DNA of 64,000 nucleotides from Krasilnikovozyma curviuscula (GCA_014825775.1 MVAQ01000074.1:23905-87904); one strand, 5' to 3'. Counted from the stretch's first letter, positions 10,723 to 23,563 are shown. Notes: a model not told the origin generated them from the sequence alone. Made by a program: numbers and translations.

Positions 10723-12564
10723 CTATGAAAATGGCCTGCTGTTGGATCGGAGAGCCGAGCGGCTTCCGTTTTTGTCGTAGTCTTCAAAAGAGTCCTGACT
10801 GGCATTGCGATTGAGCGTCGCCATCTTGTATTCTCCTTGGTCTTCTTCAGTAAATTCAGTCTTGACAACTTGGGACTTAGTTACGTCTGAGGCGGTACGC
10901 GAGTTGGCGATCAGTCATCAACCCATGCTTCTTGATTCAAAGGTCCACTCACAAATGACGCCGTCCTCCTGGTGGTTGCCTCTGTTACTGCGCATATTCT
11001 CTAGTGTCCTTGAGTTTACTCCACTTTGGAAGACATTGGGGTTTTTGGACGCAGCGAAATCGTTTCCGCTGGACAGATCTTCACCACGAAGACGTCTTCT
11101 GCCATTCAGAGAAGCCATTAAAGAGAGGGAGTAGATGGAACCAAGACAAGCAGTGATTGAAACACACCAGTTCTGGGTTTGGAGGGTTTGGACTGCGAGC
11201 AAAGATAGAAAGTAAGATGCAGTTCTGTGGGAGGGAAACACCGCCGGAGGATTCATACACAAAATAAAAGCAACAACTTCAGAAATGGAGGCGAGGAGAC
11301 CAGTGGCAAGGAAAGTTGTTATGATTCTGTTGATGATGTTATCGGTCTGAAGTAGATGCCAGAAATAGTCGTTAGCTGAATTTGTCCGCCATTGCTTCTG
11401 TATAGTCAGAAAGATGCTAACCTTCTTGTACGAAGACTTCATTTTGCTCAACCCGTAGATCAAAGCTCCGTTGATGCAAATATCAGTTACAGCGGTTCCT
11501 AAAGATTGTGTGAGGTATGATGGGTCAGCGCTCTCAGAGGGTACAAGCTCCAGTTTCGCAATCACTTACCAATCCACCACTATTATGTCAATAAACTGCG
11601 AGTGAGCTCGAGACTACAAGTTTCAAAAAAAAAATCAAAGGAACACTTACGCAGATCAGCACCCAAAGATATTCACGTTGACCTTGGAAAGTTTTAGTTT
11701 TGTCTGGAAGTAGAAGTTGGTAAGAATACCAATGTTTGAATTGAGACACCAGCACCAGCAGAACGTACAGCAAATATACAGAGTACCAAGATTGGCGACA
11801 TAGGAGAAGAAGCTCAAAAACATTATGACAGAAGCTAGTAATCTGGACTTGGTGAGTTTGTAAGCCTTTAGCAAAGCCAATACGGCGGTGTGAGTCATGA
11901 TTACCAAAAGACCAATGCATTCCAGCACAACACACCTTTTGACACAACGTCTGTTGTACCAAGAGAGTAGAAAGACCAATACAGACTGTAGCTACATAAA
12001 ACGGCCATCTGGTCTGCAACAGGTAACTCATCACGCCGTACTTGGAAATCAAAACAAACAAAAGTATGTCAAAATAAAATTTAAAAAAATGACAGTATCA
12101 GGAGGGAAAGGACACACTCACATTGACAACAGTGTACAAATATATCAAAATGAACTGATGAATGGCATTTATCCCGTTCAAAGTGACGACTGCTCCCACC
12201 TGAACGAGGCATTGAAAGCTGAATTAGCCATTACAGCTCTCAACGGGTATGGAACGTAGAATGCACGCACCACAAGCTTTGTCCACAGAGGGTCGTCTTT
12301 GAAGTATGTAAAGTAGCCAATGGTTTGAGTTAAGTCTACGCCGAAGAGCACGAAGCTATAAACAAGAACTGGAGGGTCAGTGCGATTGAAGTCGATGCTC
12401 ATAAGGCTTACATACTTTATGCAAACACTGTAACTCATTATTGTCAACATTCTGAATGTAACTGAATGTAAGAATAAGAACGTTGAAGATACTCACCCCA
12501 TCAAGACAGCACCCAAAGTGGTCTCAAGGACCTCTTTTGTTGCGGAATCCAGCGGTTCAGACAT
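10723..12564 (-). CDS. DUF6534-type seven-helix membrane protein
   Basis: Eleven exons: 12564..12497, 12451..12416, 12355..12271, 12199..12122, 12040..11936, 11865..11787, 11703..11651, 11579..11570, 11498..11422, 11346..10953 and 10886..10723 (382 residues). The start MSEPLDSATKEVLETTLGAV is followed by alternating hydrophobic helices. Family-like landmarks are a helix ending FVLFGVDLTQTIGYF, TDNIINRIITTFLATGLLAS, and the final SLMASLNGRRRLRG. DUF6534 proteins are multi-pass membrane proteins expanded in basidiomycetes; no biochemical role is known. The C-terminal ~95 residues are hydrophilic. Exon 8 is only 10 nt (TGGTGGATTG) yet is required to keep frame. Exon 10 may hide one more short intron (36 nt near 11240), because the segment before the last helix is longer than usual. 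Confidence 0.8.
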
Positions 12565-13295
12565 TCTGAGCAAAAGAGGGAGTGAGTTGAGAGTTGAAAG
12601 AGTTCTCTGTATAATATTCGTCCTTTCTATAACCTATCTCCAAGCTAGGAGGGCAATTTAGCCGGGGAAGAAGAAGGAGAGTCCCTAAAATCTGATGAAA
12701 CTCTTCAAAAACCAATCAACCCCTGGAGTGGTCGGAGAAAGCTGTTGCGCAGGGGACCCACTCTTCGTCATTCCAAAAGAATTAACCTTTATAACTCTTT
12801 TCACAAAAAATAAAATCAACCTCCGTTAGAGTTTTCCTTTCTCAATCATTTTCCCAGCAAGAAAGGAAGGGGGGGGCGGATTTGAGACGGAAGCTCTTAC
12901 CATCGCGAAGTCGTTGTCGAACTCGTTCTGCACCCTCAAACTAGAATTTTGATCTACAAATCAATTCCCAATAGCCTATAACCAAACTAGAGAAAGCGGA
13001 CCAAAAGTGGGGCTGACGCATCAAAACAAACGCGATCAATGCGTGCTTTAGGTTGATCTTGGTGATAGGAGGTATCATTTTAGACAAAAGAGTAAAATTC
13101 TCTGACACAGGAGAATATCCTTTGTGGTGTATGCTTCTTCAATAAACGTGACCACCAGGAAGCCGATGGAATGATTCAGTTTGTTTTGATCTTCAACCGC
13201 ACACATTTTTTGACGAATTTCCTCTGGCTTTCTCAACACCCACTTGAAGGGAAATCTTATATACATGGAAACATCTGGGATTCTATGGAAGATTA
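12565..13295. other. Intergenic region between DUF6534 and P450 genes
   Basis: About 730 bp holds the promoter side of the DUF6534 gene and the 3' side of the P450 gene. It contains a purine-rich GGGGGG run near 12870. No supportable ORF was found; the 80-codon minus ORF at 13075-13317 overlaps the P450 3' end and lacks protein-like features. Confidence 0.4.
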
Positions 13296-15479
13296 CTAGG
13301 CTTTGAGCTCGTCCCATTTCTTCAGAGAGATCATAGTTTTCTTTGGTTTCTTCGTCAGGCCTGGCTCGTCTGCTCCGTCATTCTTGAACTCGTCAGCTTG
13401 GGAATCGATGAAGTACCTCAGGGAAAATTGAGCAACAAAAGTTCTAAGGAATAACTCAGCCATCTTGATATAGAGAGGGCCATCAAACCAATAATGTCAG
13501 TCTTAAAACATGCGCCGCAGATCTCGCACGAAAGCAAGCTTACTCTTCTACCGAAACAGACTCGGGCTCCACCACCAAAGGAAAGATGTCTGCTTCTAGT
13601 AGCATCAAACTTCCCATTCTCGTCCAACCAAGCTTCAGGCTGGAACTTGTCGCCGCGTGGTTGGTCGTGGTCATTGGAGTAACCGAGAAGAGCAAAGATC
13701 GTTTGACCCTTCTTGACAGGGTAACTGGATCCGTCTTTTGTAGTAAGCACCGTATCAACGATTGCATGACGAGGGGTGAAACAGAAAGGGTGACCTGGAA
13801 GATGAAATGTAAGAGAGTTGATCCGTTGTGACACTTCAAAATGAGTACTCACTGCAGCGCAACGTTTCCTCAACTACAGCTGACAAATAGTCTAGATTCG
13901 AGCCCATGATTTCAGAATACGTGAAGTGCCTGTCATCACTCGCTGGAAGAACGTCTTTGAGAGACTCATGAAGTTTTCGTTGAATATCTGGGTTTTCAGC
14001 TAAATAGCTACAAAATTAATGACGGTTAATGTCGAGAATCATCGATTAGGAGAGAAAGGCCCACTTCATCAACCACGAGATAGTAGCAGTAGTAGTATCA
14101 TCACCGCCGATCATGTAAATGAGCTGGCGAAAGCAGAAGCAAAGGTAAATAAGGTTGAACTGAACCATCGCCTGAGAGGAGACAAAAAGACACACCAACT
14201 CATCTGTGAGAGCATCATCATCCATGAAGGGAGTTCCTTCCAATTTATCTAGATATCAGAAGAGATGACTATTCAGTCTATCGCCTTGAAGCACATCACA
14301 ACACCTTCATTTCGCTCACCTCTCTTTTCCCATTTCAAGACAATATCCATCACGGAAGCTACAGGCATCTCGTTAGGATTGTCAGTTATAGTTCTGGCTC
14401 TGGCATTCCTGATCTGAACCTTGAGCCAGTCGTAGAACTCCTTCCTAGCCCTTTTGAACGATGGACGAAGGCGCTGGAGAGAGTGACGCTCAGCGGCGAA
14501 AAGGCCTGGAGTCAAAGAGTTGGCGAGAGTGTCGAGGTTCTCTGCCATTCTGTTTTTTTCTGCTTTGAAGACGATCGGTCCTTTGGGGAGGATACCAGCC
14601 TCCTTCTGCTTCAGGAGTTCGTCTACTTCTGCTTCAACGTTGTTGAGTCCAGCGAAGGATTGAGCGAACGTGATCTCAGAGATGTTATCAGCGTTCATCC
14701 ATCTGTTTTTTATATTCAAAGTCAGGCATGTAGAACATGAGGAACAACAACGCGACTGTTAAAACAACGAGGTCGACTTACGAAACGTCTCGATAAACAT
14801 CAAAAGGAACTCCTTCAAACAACTTCGCCTTCTTCTCCCAAATAGAAAAAAGCTGGTCAAGTCTCTTGGTGGTAAGAGGCAGGATGTGTTCCAAGAAGAA
14901 GGGAGACATAGATGGAGCCAGAGTTCGACGGTGATAGCGCAGAGTTGCTGCCGTTACATGTTGGGTATCAGGGTATGGGCCTTTTCAGAAAGGAAAAGGA
15001 TGGAGCTTACCATCAGTTTTGAGGGTAAGCATACCCTGGGGAGTCAAACCACTCCAAATAGTTTCCATAGAGGGACCACGGTCAAAGTCTGTGGAAGTGA
15101 TGAAGCTAAGCTAGAGCCCATGCGGATTTCTCAGTAGGAATTCACCTTTTCCACTCAACACCTTTACACAAAGATCGTATTCTCCAACCAAGACGATCGG
15201 ATTTCCTGAACCCATCAAGACCTGAGAAATTCCAGCTTTGTATTTGTCTAGTAAGTAGATAAAGTAAGGCTGCAACTGATTCGTTTTGGCGACCGAGGCG
15301 ACGAGAGGGACAAGGTGACCAGTGAAAGGTGATGGTGTATCTGTTGGAATCCCTGGGATTGGAGTTGGACGAGCAGCATTATAGAGCAGCGGGAGGGTGA
15401 CCAGAGGAGCAGAAAGAAGTGCAGCGTTGACAGGATTTTCTTGAAGCACTGGGAGGTACTTGGCAATATAGTCTGTCAT
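13296..15479 (-). CDS. Cytochrome P450 monooxygenase
   Basis: Nine exons: 15479..15146, 15088..15011, 14947..14782, 14702..14320, 14248..14196, 14123..14065, 14007..13853, 13794..13544 and 13463..13296 (548 residues). It carries the P450 signatures in order: helix-C HRRTLAPSM, I-helix GGDDTTTA, ExxR as EETLR, and the heme-cysteine loop FGGGARVCFGRR. The N-terminus has a hydrophobic stretch (NAALLSAPLVTLPLLYNAA) and then a proline-rich hinge (RPTPIPGIPTDTP), as expected for an ER-anchored class II P450 fed by NADPH-P450 reductase. The I-helix proton-delivery motif reads GGDDT, within the usual range. Substrate cannot be told from sequence. No reductase, terpene cyclase or other partner lies next to it, so it is not in an evident biosynthetic cluster. 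Confidence 0.93.
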
Positions 15480-16430
15480 TTGATTCTACCTTAGAAGAAG
15501 ATAAAAGTGAAGATGAACTGAGAGAGAGATAGCGCGAGTGCTGGTTGGAAAACAGGTGGTTTCCACTCTCTTCGTTTCTGTTTTCTGCTCATTCGCTGGT
15601 GCTAAAAACCAAACTAGTAGGTCCTCGAAGTGCCCACAGTCAGAAGATCTTCTGAAACAGGAGATCACGGCTTACCGTAGGTGGTCCACCCGGACCCCTG
15701 TTTATCAGTTACCGAGTGGGTGGGCACGGTCTGTGAGAGGCAACAGCATCTGGAAGATTTGGCAAAGAGAAGAATTCGGAGTTGATGAGACGTATGGGAT
15801 ATATTATGAGTGGTTGTAAAGACGAAGGTGCTGCGCGGAAACTGAGAGGTTGGAGTGCCTGGAAATCAGAAAAATGTAAACAAAGCGAAGGCGCCCCTCA
15901 TTTGCGATTTCGGCTGAAGTACTTTTCTCTCGATAATGCTGCGCTGACTGGTATCTGGGGAAAGAATACATCTACCCTCTGGAAGCACAAGAACTACGAT
16001 ACACCATTAATTACTCGAGCGAAGGTTGGAGATGTATCGCTGCACGCAACGTTGACTGAAGGAAATTGTTCTCTCCCGTGTGTGTTGTGTCGATAAAATC
16101 CCATTCCTCTCTCACCAAAAGCTGTTTCAGACAAACAGTTGTACTTTAGGCAATTTTGTGTTTTTCAATAAAAATCACCTTTAAATTGTTTTGAAGCATT
16201 CGAAGCTGAGAATATGGATTACTCCAACGATATCCTGCTCTAGCAGACAAGTTTTAAAGTTTGTGAGTGTTTATCTCTCTTCTTTTGCCGTCGTATTGGA
16301 TGGAGAGAGCGAGAAAATGTAGGCTGTGTGACGAGGTGACGAAGCGTCGGGCATCAAGCAAGGGCGCAGTTTTACGAAGGTTTTCTTTGATGTCCAGTGT
16401 CTAAGTGCATTCTTTCTTTTCAGAATCAGT
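15480..16430. other. Divergent intergenic region (P450 / DnaJ)
   Basis: About 950 bp separates the P450 start (minus) from the DnaJ start (plus). Both promoters must lie here. Plus-strand ORFs at 15538-15819 and 15782-16096 have no recognisable feature or splice partners, and I do not call them. A pyrimidine-rich tract just upstream of the DnaJ start ends in TTTTCAG, so a 5' leader intron is possible. Confidence 0.4.
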
Positions 16431-18520
16431 ATGGCTCCTGTGGAAACAGAGTACTACGATATCCTCGAAGTCAAGGTCGACTGGTGTGTTGAATTTCGCT
16501 TCTACTGATTCAGTACCTCTCTTTCCTGTACTGAATCTTAGCTGGATTGCCTTTTAAGCACCGAAATTGAGCTGAAGAAAGCTTACAGAAAGCAGGCTAT
16601 CAAGGTATGTTTGTCTTTGAAGTTGGACTAGCTCAATAGAGACACCGTGGCAGAAGGGGCTTTCTACTTGTCGAACCTCTCGCACAGCTTCAGAAACCTG
16701 ACGCACTCCTGTCGCTTCTCTTCCGTACAGTACCACCCAGATAAGAATGACTCTCCAGATGCTGAGGAGAAGTTCAAGCAGATCGGTGAAGCCTACCAAA
16801 TTCTCAGCGACCCAGACTTGAGGGCTTTCTACGACAGGAACGGAAAGAAGAAAACGGGAGAGGAAGCTGGTGATCAAATGCAGGATCCATCTGCTATGTT
16901 CGGCAGTCTGTTCGGTGGTGAAAGATTCGTTGGTGAGCTTTGTTCCTTTCGAGCTCCGCCCAGGCGATAATGTACATTCGCTAATTCGAAATTCCCTCCC
17001 ACCGTGTTGTACCGAAATATAGATCTGATCGGTGAAATTTCCTTGGTCAAAGACTTCATGGCTCAGGCGGAAGCAGTGATGTCAGAGGAAGAAAAAGCTG
17101 AAATGGGTATGCCAACCGACAAGGCGGCAGCTCCCGCCAATTCCTCAGCGTCTTCATCATCTACAGGAGTGAATGCAACACCAACTTCCGATGCTAAAGA
17201 AGCATCAGCTACGCCTGTGACTACCGACTCCAAGACCGATTCATCTGATCCTCTTCCAACGGCAGCAACTCTTTCACTCCAGTCCCACCTCAGTCCAACT
17301 CCTTCTGCGTCAGGAACTTCCACACCGGTATCTGAGAAACCAGCCGGCGAAGCTGGTGTTACTACCACTTCAAAGACGAAGAAGAACAAGCTTACACCGG
17401 AACAACGGGCTGCCATGATCGAAGCTGAAAAGGCCCGTGAACAAGCCCGGATAGACAGAATTATGAAGCTTGAGAAGAAACTTTTGGAGAGAATTAGGCC
17501 CTATGTTGATGCTGGTGGTAAAGAAGGTTTGGACGAGATCAAGAGATGGGCAAAGAATCAGGCTGAAGAAGCTGAAGACCTGAAGCTGGAATCTTTTGGT
17601 ATCGAACTTCTTCACACCATCGCCTTCCAGTACACATCAAAAGCAACAACCTTCCTCAAGTCAAAGAAGTTCTTTGGTGGTGGTCTCTTATCGAAGATGA
17701 AGGAGAAGGGCAACGTCATCAAGGAAGGTTACGGAGTGCTGAGCAGTGCTGTCAGCGTTCAGATGGCGATGGAGGAAATGAACAGGTTGCAGGAGAAAGG
17801 TGGAGAGGAAGGTGTTGGACTGACTGTCCCGGAATTCGAAAGGTTCAAACAGTTGGAAGCCGAGATCACTGGTAAGATCCTGTTGACGACTTGGAGAGGT
17901 ACTCGATTCGAAGTAAGTTGGCCCTTATTCCATCCCCGTAATCGTATCTGATCGACCGCACGGTATTTTTTTTAAGGTATTGAGTGTTCTTTCAGAAGTT
18001 GTCGATGCTGTGTTATTCAAGGAACCAGGTGTCACGAGCGATACTCTAGTCTTGAGAGCGAAAGCTTTGATCGCCGTGGGAGAGATATTCGGAAATGTTC
18101 AGGCGGACGAAAGTGACGAAGAGAGAAGAGAAATCGAACGGTAAGTCTTTAACCCCACATTTTGTGACCTCCATATTCTCTCTTTAACGCGTATCTTGTC
18201 GTGATATGTTGTACGTCAGACTCGTCGCTCAAGCTTCGCTCCCGAAATCCAAGAAGAACAGCAAAACGCACCCCCAGGCGACGTCTGGCGTACACTTTCA
18301 CAGTCATAATCACCCTCACAGCCACAGCCACGACCACAGCCACGATCACCCAGAGAAGGTTGCTGCTGCCCCAACGCCCGCGCCGGCAGCAGCTTCAGAC
18401 GGGGTCGCGGATGAGACAACCAAGGAATCCAAGAAGGAGGAGAAGGGCAACAAGAAATTATTTGGAGCTTGGGGGAAGGGTAAAGCAACCACTGCGACTA
18501 ATGACGGAAGTAAACTATAG
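16431..18520 (+). CDS. DnaJ (J-domain + DnaJ-X) co-chaperone with His-rich tail, CAJ1-like
   Basis: Exons 16431..16483, 16559..16604, 16731..16932, 17023..17912, 17977..18140 and 18220..18520 (551 residues). The J domain spans residues ~4-70 ([21 protein letters not shown] with the HPD triad, [15 protein letters not shown]). A linker rich in Ser, Thr, Pro and Ala follows, then a DnaJ-X domain ([17 protein letters not shown] to roughly residue 450, including [15 protein letters not shown]). This is the layout of fungal CAJ1/DJP1-type Hsp40s, which stimulate Hsp70 ATPase and help protein import or membrane quality control. The tail carries [18 protein letters not shown], a dense histidine run with metal-binding character, and ends in a Lys-rich stretch. 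The intron after GTCGACTG uses an acceptor at 16558; the earlier acceptor-like TTAG would give a stop. Confidence 0.9.
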
Positions 18521-18698
18521 AAGTTTCATAATAGACTTGATCATGTGTTTCAAACTAGTATTCCATTATGAGATCTTTAGGTACTTTCTTTTGATTTTTG
18601 AGACCACCAATGTTCTATTCCTCTTTGTTTCTGAGGTGAAAGTGAAAAATGTTGCTCTGCGAACGCAATTCCTAAGTTCAGCTCTATCACGACTAAGA

Positions 18699-21382
18699 CT
18701 AGAATGACCCTAAATCCATTTGCATTGATCCATCGCCACCCTTCGAGCGCCAGTAATCCCGCTTTGCCTTCCTAGCTTTGCGTCTACCTGCTTTCGCGTG
18801 CTTGGAGTTATTTTCTTCATCCGAGTCTACCACCTCATCAGCCTTGCCTTCTTTCGAAAGTGCATCTAATTCATTTCCAGCCTGATCGACAGCGATGATA
18901 CTGCCCTCGTCATCACTGTCAGTCTCTGACAACGAAATCACTTCGCGAGCAAATTCTTCCATCTCTCGAGCCTCCTTCCTTGAAGATGGAGCGAACGATT
19001 CTTGGCGCGCTCGTTTTTGAGGACGAGACGAGCGACCCGGTGAAGAGTATCTGGAATCTTCTTCATCTTCCGAAGAAATGCTCATAATATGTCGAGCCGC
19101 TGATGCTGGTCTAAGTGCCTTGGAGGAAGAAGCGACTGGTTGGAGTGGAGCTTTCGATGAGACACCTTTATTGAATACAGCTTTGAATGGCTTGTCCTCC
19201 CATTCAACTGAAGAGCTAGATGAAAGGGAGTAACGCCTCTTCCCACCTTCAGGAGGCGGAGAGTCTGAAACATGAATAGCTGATAGTTTGCCTTGTGATT
19301 TCGAAGCTGGAAGCGGAGGTGGGACATCCCTTGAAGCTTGTGCGTTGTCCCCCTTCTTCTCAGCCATTGTCAACTTCCTGTCATTTTTGGCTTGACGTTT
19401 TGTCGCTGTTAATGGAGCGCGATTGTTGGAAGCTAGGATAGGTGGAGGTGGAACTTCAAACGTTTCGAGAGGTATTCCGAGTATTCGCTGAAGGGTTCCA
19501 GCGTTGTATAGTTCCAAGATTATCCTCCTATGGTTCAGAACCTTGTTGGTGAAGAGCGTTAGATAGGACCCCGCGAGATCATCTACAACATTTTTGAGAC
19601 GGAAGTACTGACCTCTTGGGTCACACCCATAATCCCAACAAGCACGCTCATTCCCTCATCATCAACTCCAAACCCGTTGTTTGCCTTGTATCCTTCACCT
19701 CTTAATAGAGCTTCATCTCTGCGACTAGGTCCACCGTGCTTCCGAGCGCTGATTTCCGCCGCTTTGAGATACAGCCTTGAGGTGAGCACCTCATATGCTC
19801 CAGCAAACGTCGATCTTACTCGAGCAATGCCGTATGATCCTCTAGCGATGTCATTGGCTACGCATTAAAAAGAACCAATAAGTCTGGCCAATAATCCACT
19901 CGCAAAACGCTACTCACAAGTATCTTGAGGGTCCTCAATACAAAGTAGGAACGGCTGCTTCTCATTCATCCACCCACGATCACTCTTGTCAAAGTAACCG
20001 CCTCCAGCACGAAGAGTGATTCCTGTCACATCGTATCCGAAGTTTCTGCCATAGAGTTCAAAAAATTCGATGAGAAGAACGCCCAGATTCTGCAGCGGGT
20101 TGATTTCTGCTCGTCGAATTTTAGGATGGACCTAAAAGCAGCCAATGAACAGTCAGAATTTAACTGAGTGGTGACAATGACCAGCTTACCTGAAGAAAAG
20201 ATATCACCAAACAGATGACACTGTAGGAACCTAGACCGCCTGAGAACACCTCGTTCATGTTTCGCTGATTGAGGAATGCTTTGATCACGAGTACCAGCGG
20301 CTTGAGGGCTGGGAGTTGATGGATGAAAGTGTTGACGATGCGCCCTGCTGAGATACCGTTGACTTGGTTGAGGGAGATATCGATGGGAAGGCGACCTGAT
20401 AAAATAGTGCAGAGATTTAATGGTCTTGCGGCCCATTAAAAGCACATCAAAGAGCTCACCATAAGACGAGATAAATTTGACGATTGGAACTTTAGCTTTT
20501 GCAATGACCTGTATATTCTGTGCCAAGTTAGCCGTCCGTAACACGCTGGCCAATGTGTGCAGAACCTTGACTTTGTTGTCAGCATTCATGCTGTCACTGG
20601 TAACAACCAAATCAATATCTCCCGTTGGTAAATAGAGACCAGTTTCAAATGAGCCAAAAGGTGAGACTGTTGCGTCTGGCCATTGTCGTTTGATTGCGTT
20701 GCGGATGAGGGATATTATGTGAGATCGGCAGGCGTGTTCTGTTGGCGTCGGTGAAATGTAGTTGACGAATGAGATGATTTCTTTATTCAGTCTGATGAAA
20801 CAAGAATAAGAAGGGTTGTCAGAAGAATTCAGAAAAGCGAGTGAGGCATTATTACAGTTCAGCTGGATTTCGACAGCCCCTACAAGAAATTCTGCGAGTC
20901 AGCACAACGGACTTTAGGTATCTCACAAGAAGAAAATTAACACTTACTCCCAATCCATTCCTTCGGCCCATGGTGTCCTTCGTTCAGCTTGCTGCCGTTC
21001 CTACAAAAACGCAACCACAAGTCAGCAGCAATTCCACTCTTCTTGAGTTATTTCCAAGCCAGAAAAGCTTACTAACCTGTTTCTTACTAACAAAAGGCTG
21101 GTCTGTATTCTCACCATCGAACGGTAGCTCATTGAACCCTTTCTCACGAGCAGGCGTTCCACCTCCAGACGTCCTTCCCAACTGATCCAGACGAGCTCGT
21201 TTCTTTCCTTTGCTCAGCGTCAACTCTCCATCAATACTGATTGCGGCTTCTGGTGCTAAGGAGGTCGAGTACGATGGCCCTGCTATTGCTGAAGTTGAGG
21301 TCGAGGCGATTGGTTCTGGATCTGGCGAAGGCGACGGGGGGAAGTCAAACCCTATGAATGACTCTCCACTGAATCCTGCCAT
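18699..21382 (-). CDS. TRF4/PAP2-like non-canonical poly(A) polymerase
   Basis: Eight exons: 21382..21077, 21000..20948, 20879..20856, 20791..20460, 20395..20190, 20131..19918, 19857..19613 and 19541..18699 (740 residues). Residues 1-105 are acidic/Ser-rich. The nucleotidyltransferase core starts at TPWAEGMDWEG, with the catalytic pattern FGSFETGLYLPTGDIDLVV (GS then DxD). It continues through KVPIVKF and the third catalytic aspartate DISLN. The PAP-associated domain includes FLNQRNMNEVFSGGLGSYS. The last ~270 residues are Ser/Asp/Glu/Arg/Lys-rich. TRF4 is the catalytic part of the nuclear TRAMP complex, which adds short A-tails to aberrant RNAs for exosome decay. Exon 3 is only 24 nt but is fixed by frame on both sides. 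Confidence 0.93.
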
Positions 21383-21639
21383 AGTCTATCGTTTGGACCC
21401 CTTCAGAAGTCGAAGGCGCTATAGCTTGGTGCACCTTTACCTGTTTTGAGGGACAGTCAAGGACGGATTGAAAGTGAGGAGGGCTTTCGAGGCAACTGTT
21501 GATAATTTTCGGCCACAACTTGAATCTGAGCATACTTTTTCTCAAGCGCTAAAGCGCAGTACAGAGGTGCTGCAGAAAGTAATACATATGTTGGAACAAT
21601 TTTACAGCGGTAAATTACAATTATTCGGAATTATCAAGA

Positions 21640-23563
21640 TCAAAAACCCCTCCCTTCTGCAGTCATGTCCAACAAGCGGAAGAACCCACACCCAACGCCA
21701 TCGGTAGAAGCACCACCATTACACTGCCAAAAGTAAATCATAGTCTCGAGATCACCACCGCCTTCAGAAGAGTTTGTTGTTGAGGCGCCAACCCTGGTCG
21801 CGTTTCGAGTGGGCGACGTGGTAAATGGTGATGAAGGTGCCGCTGCTCGCTGGGCAGCTACTTTACCCTTTTGATCAGCACGAAGGAGGCTGAGAAAATA
21901 CAAGACTGTGAGTATCATGTGAGAGCTGGACGTAGAGCTAAACAAGATCACTCACCACGGGATATCACATTTGCACATAGGAGTTCCGAGTCGGGGTTTA
22001 CCCACGCTGTTGATTCCAGGCAGAGGTGAAAAATCAGGCCGATGAAATCTACGTTCATTGTGATGCAGAACGAGCAACTGATTAGACAAAGAGATGGATC
22101 ATGGAGCGAACAAGACTCACCTGAATGTAATATTGATACGGCAGTTGAAGCTCTCCCTAAAATCTGGATCAATTGGAAACTCTTTGATATCATATTTCTA
22201 GAAACAAATGCAGTCTTCAGTATAGCGCAACAACGACAATGTTATTGAGCGATAAGATTCTGACAGGTTTGAAAACGTCAATTCCCTTCATAGCGGGGAC
22301 ACCATGTTTGAAGAGATCGTTCGTTGGCGGATTCATGATTAGCAACGTATTGTGCTGCAATGGGATGTCGTAGTTTCGAATCGGCGTCGACTTGTTTGCA
22401 AGAGTAGGCCGCAGGCGGAAATTCCTGGTCACTCCGAGGGTAAGAGATGCGATGGTTGGGTTGGGACCGAGGTATGTCATTTGATCGGAGTGTTGCCCAA
22501 GACTGGATGCGACGGTTTATAAAAACGAATTGTTAGTGACTGACGAACGTGTTGCTGAATGGCTCGAGATGCAAGCTCACCTCTCGTGGGTGCCATTGTA
22601 CATATTGACAACACATACGTTGGCCCGCCACTTCCCTTTCCATTCATCGACATATCTTTTCCCTCTCCTGTTGGTCTCGATCGATTCATTGACGGCCTCT
22701 TCCACGAGGAACGACGCTTTCTGCAACAATGTCGGAAACGGACGTGGTACACCCGACGGTTTCCCATCATACCCTAATCCATAAAAAAAGGGACATATTG
22801 TGTCAGGACGGGGCTACGCAAAGCAAGCGGGAACTAGAAAGTCATGCATACACATCGAATTCGTCTGCGCTAACTCATCCTCGCTCGTATCGTGCGTCCT
22901 TCTTGCATAGAACACTGCTGTATGGGGAGAAGAAACTTCTTTACCCTTCTGCATCCATTTGTTGGCCATGAAGCTCTTTGACTCTTGGACCAGTTCGTAG
23001 AAGAGCGCCGACGCGAAAGAAGTTGAAAGCGGTGAGGGTTGGGCTAGAGTGACAGATGGTAAGTGTTGAGCTAAAGATTCTGCATTTGGTAGATAGAGCC
23101 CAGGAATATTGTTTGAGTTTGTTGCGGGGCGAGGGGTGCTGCTTCCAGCTGGAGGTCTCAACATTTCCAAAGAGAGGAACTTCTTTTGGTTTTCAGCATC
23201 TACATCGATGACTTCGACCTCTTTGGATTTCTTTTTGATAGGTGAGGTTGCAGCTGAAATTGTAGAAGGTCCAGATTTCCCAAGCCAGCTGTCGAGGTCG
23301 AATTGTTTCCTCTTCTTCGTATGGCCATCTGTCTTGCTCTCTGAACCCAGCAAGAGAGTATCTGCTGCACGGGCTACATTTTCACCATTTTTGTCCAATG
23401 CTGAGAGTAAAGCTGCTCTAGTGAACGACTGAGGGAGTACCCTTGAGGCCAACGAGGCGACCAACAAGTTCTTCTGCGACTCTTCCTCGTCGTCAACGTC
23501 TACCACGACGACAGCCTTCTGTTTGCTTTCTCCTTCTTCATGCTGGAGAGCCACCTCACCCAT
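21640..23563 (-). CDS. AlkB-like 2OG-Fe(II) dioxygenase with GRF zinc finger
   Basis: Exons 23563..22852, 22773..22581, 22502..22265, 22197..22121, 22048..21956 and 21889..21640 (520 residues). Residues ~30-75 look like a CUE/UBA-type helical unit (SFTRAALLSALDKNGENVA). The AlkB domain starts near residue 200: ANVCVVNMYNG, the iron-binding HSD (GQHSDQMTYLG), NPTIASLTLG, the distal His in FKHGVP, and the 2OG-binding RINITFR. The C-terminus is a GRF-type zinc finger (CKCDIPCLLR, FWQCNGG, VGCGFFRLLD). AlkB enzymes oxidatively remove alkyl groups from DNA or RNA bases; GRF fingers bind single-stranded nucleic acid. The set suggests nucleic-acid repair or demethylation in the ALKBH2/3 style. This three-part layout is found in other fungi to my knowledge. 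All six exons join without a frame break. Confidence 0.9.

Noticed and set aside
15538..16096. Plus-strand ORFs between P450 and DnaJ
   Set aside because: They have ordinary random composition and sit in a divergent promoter region.
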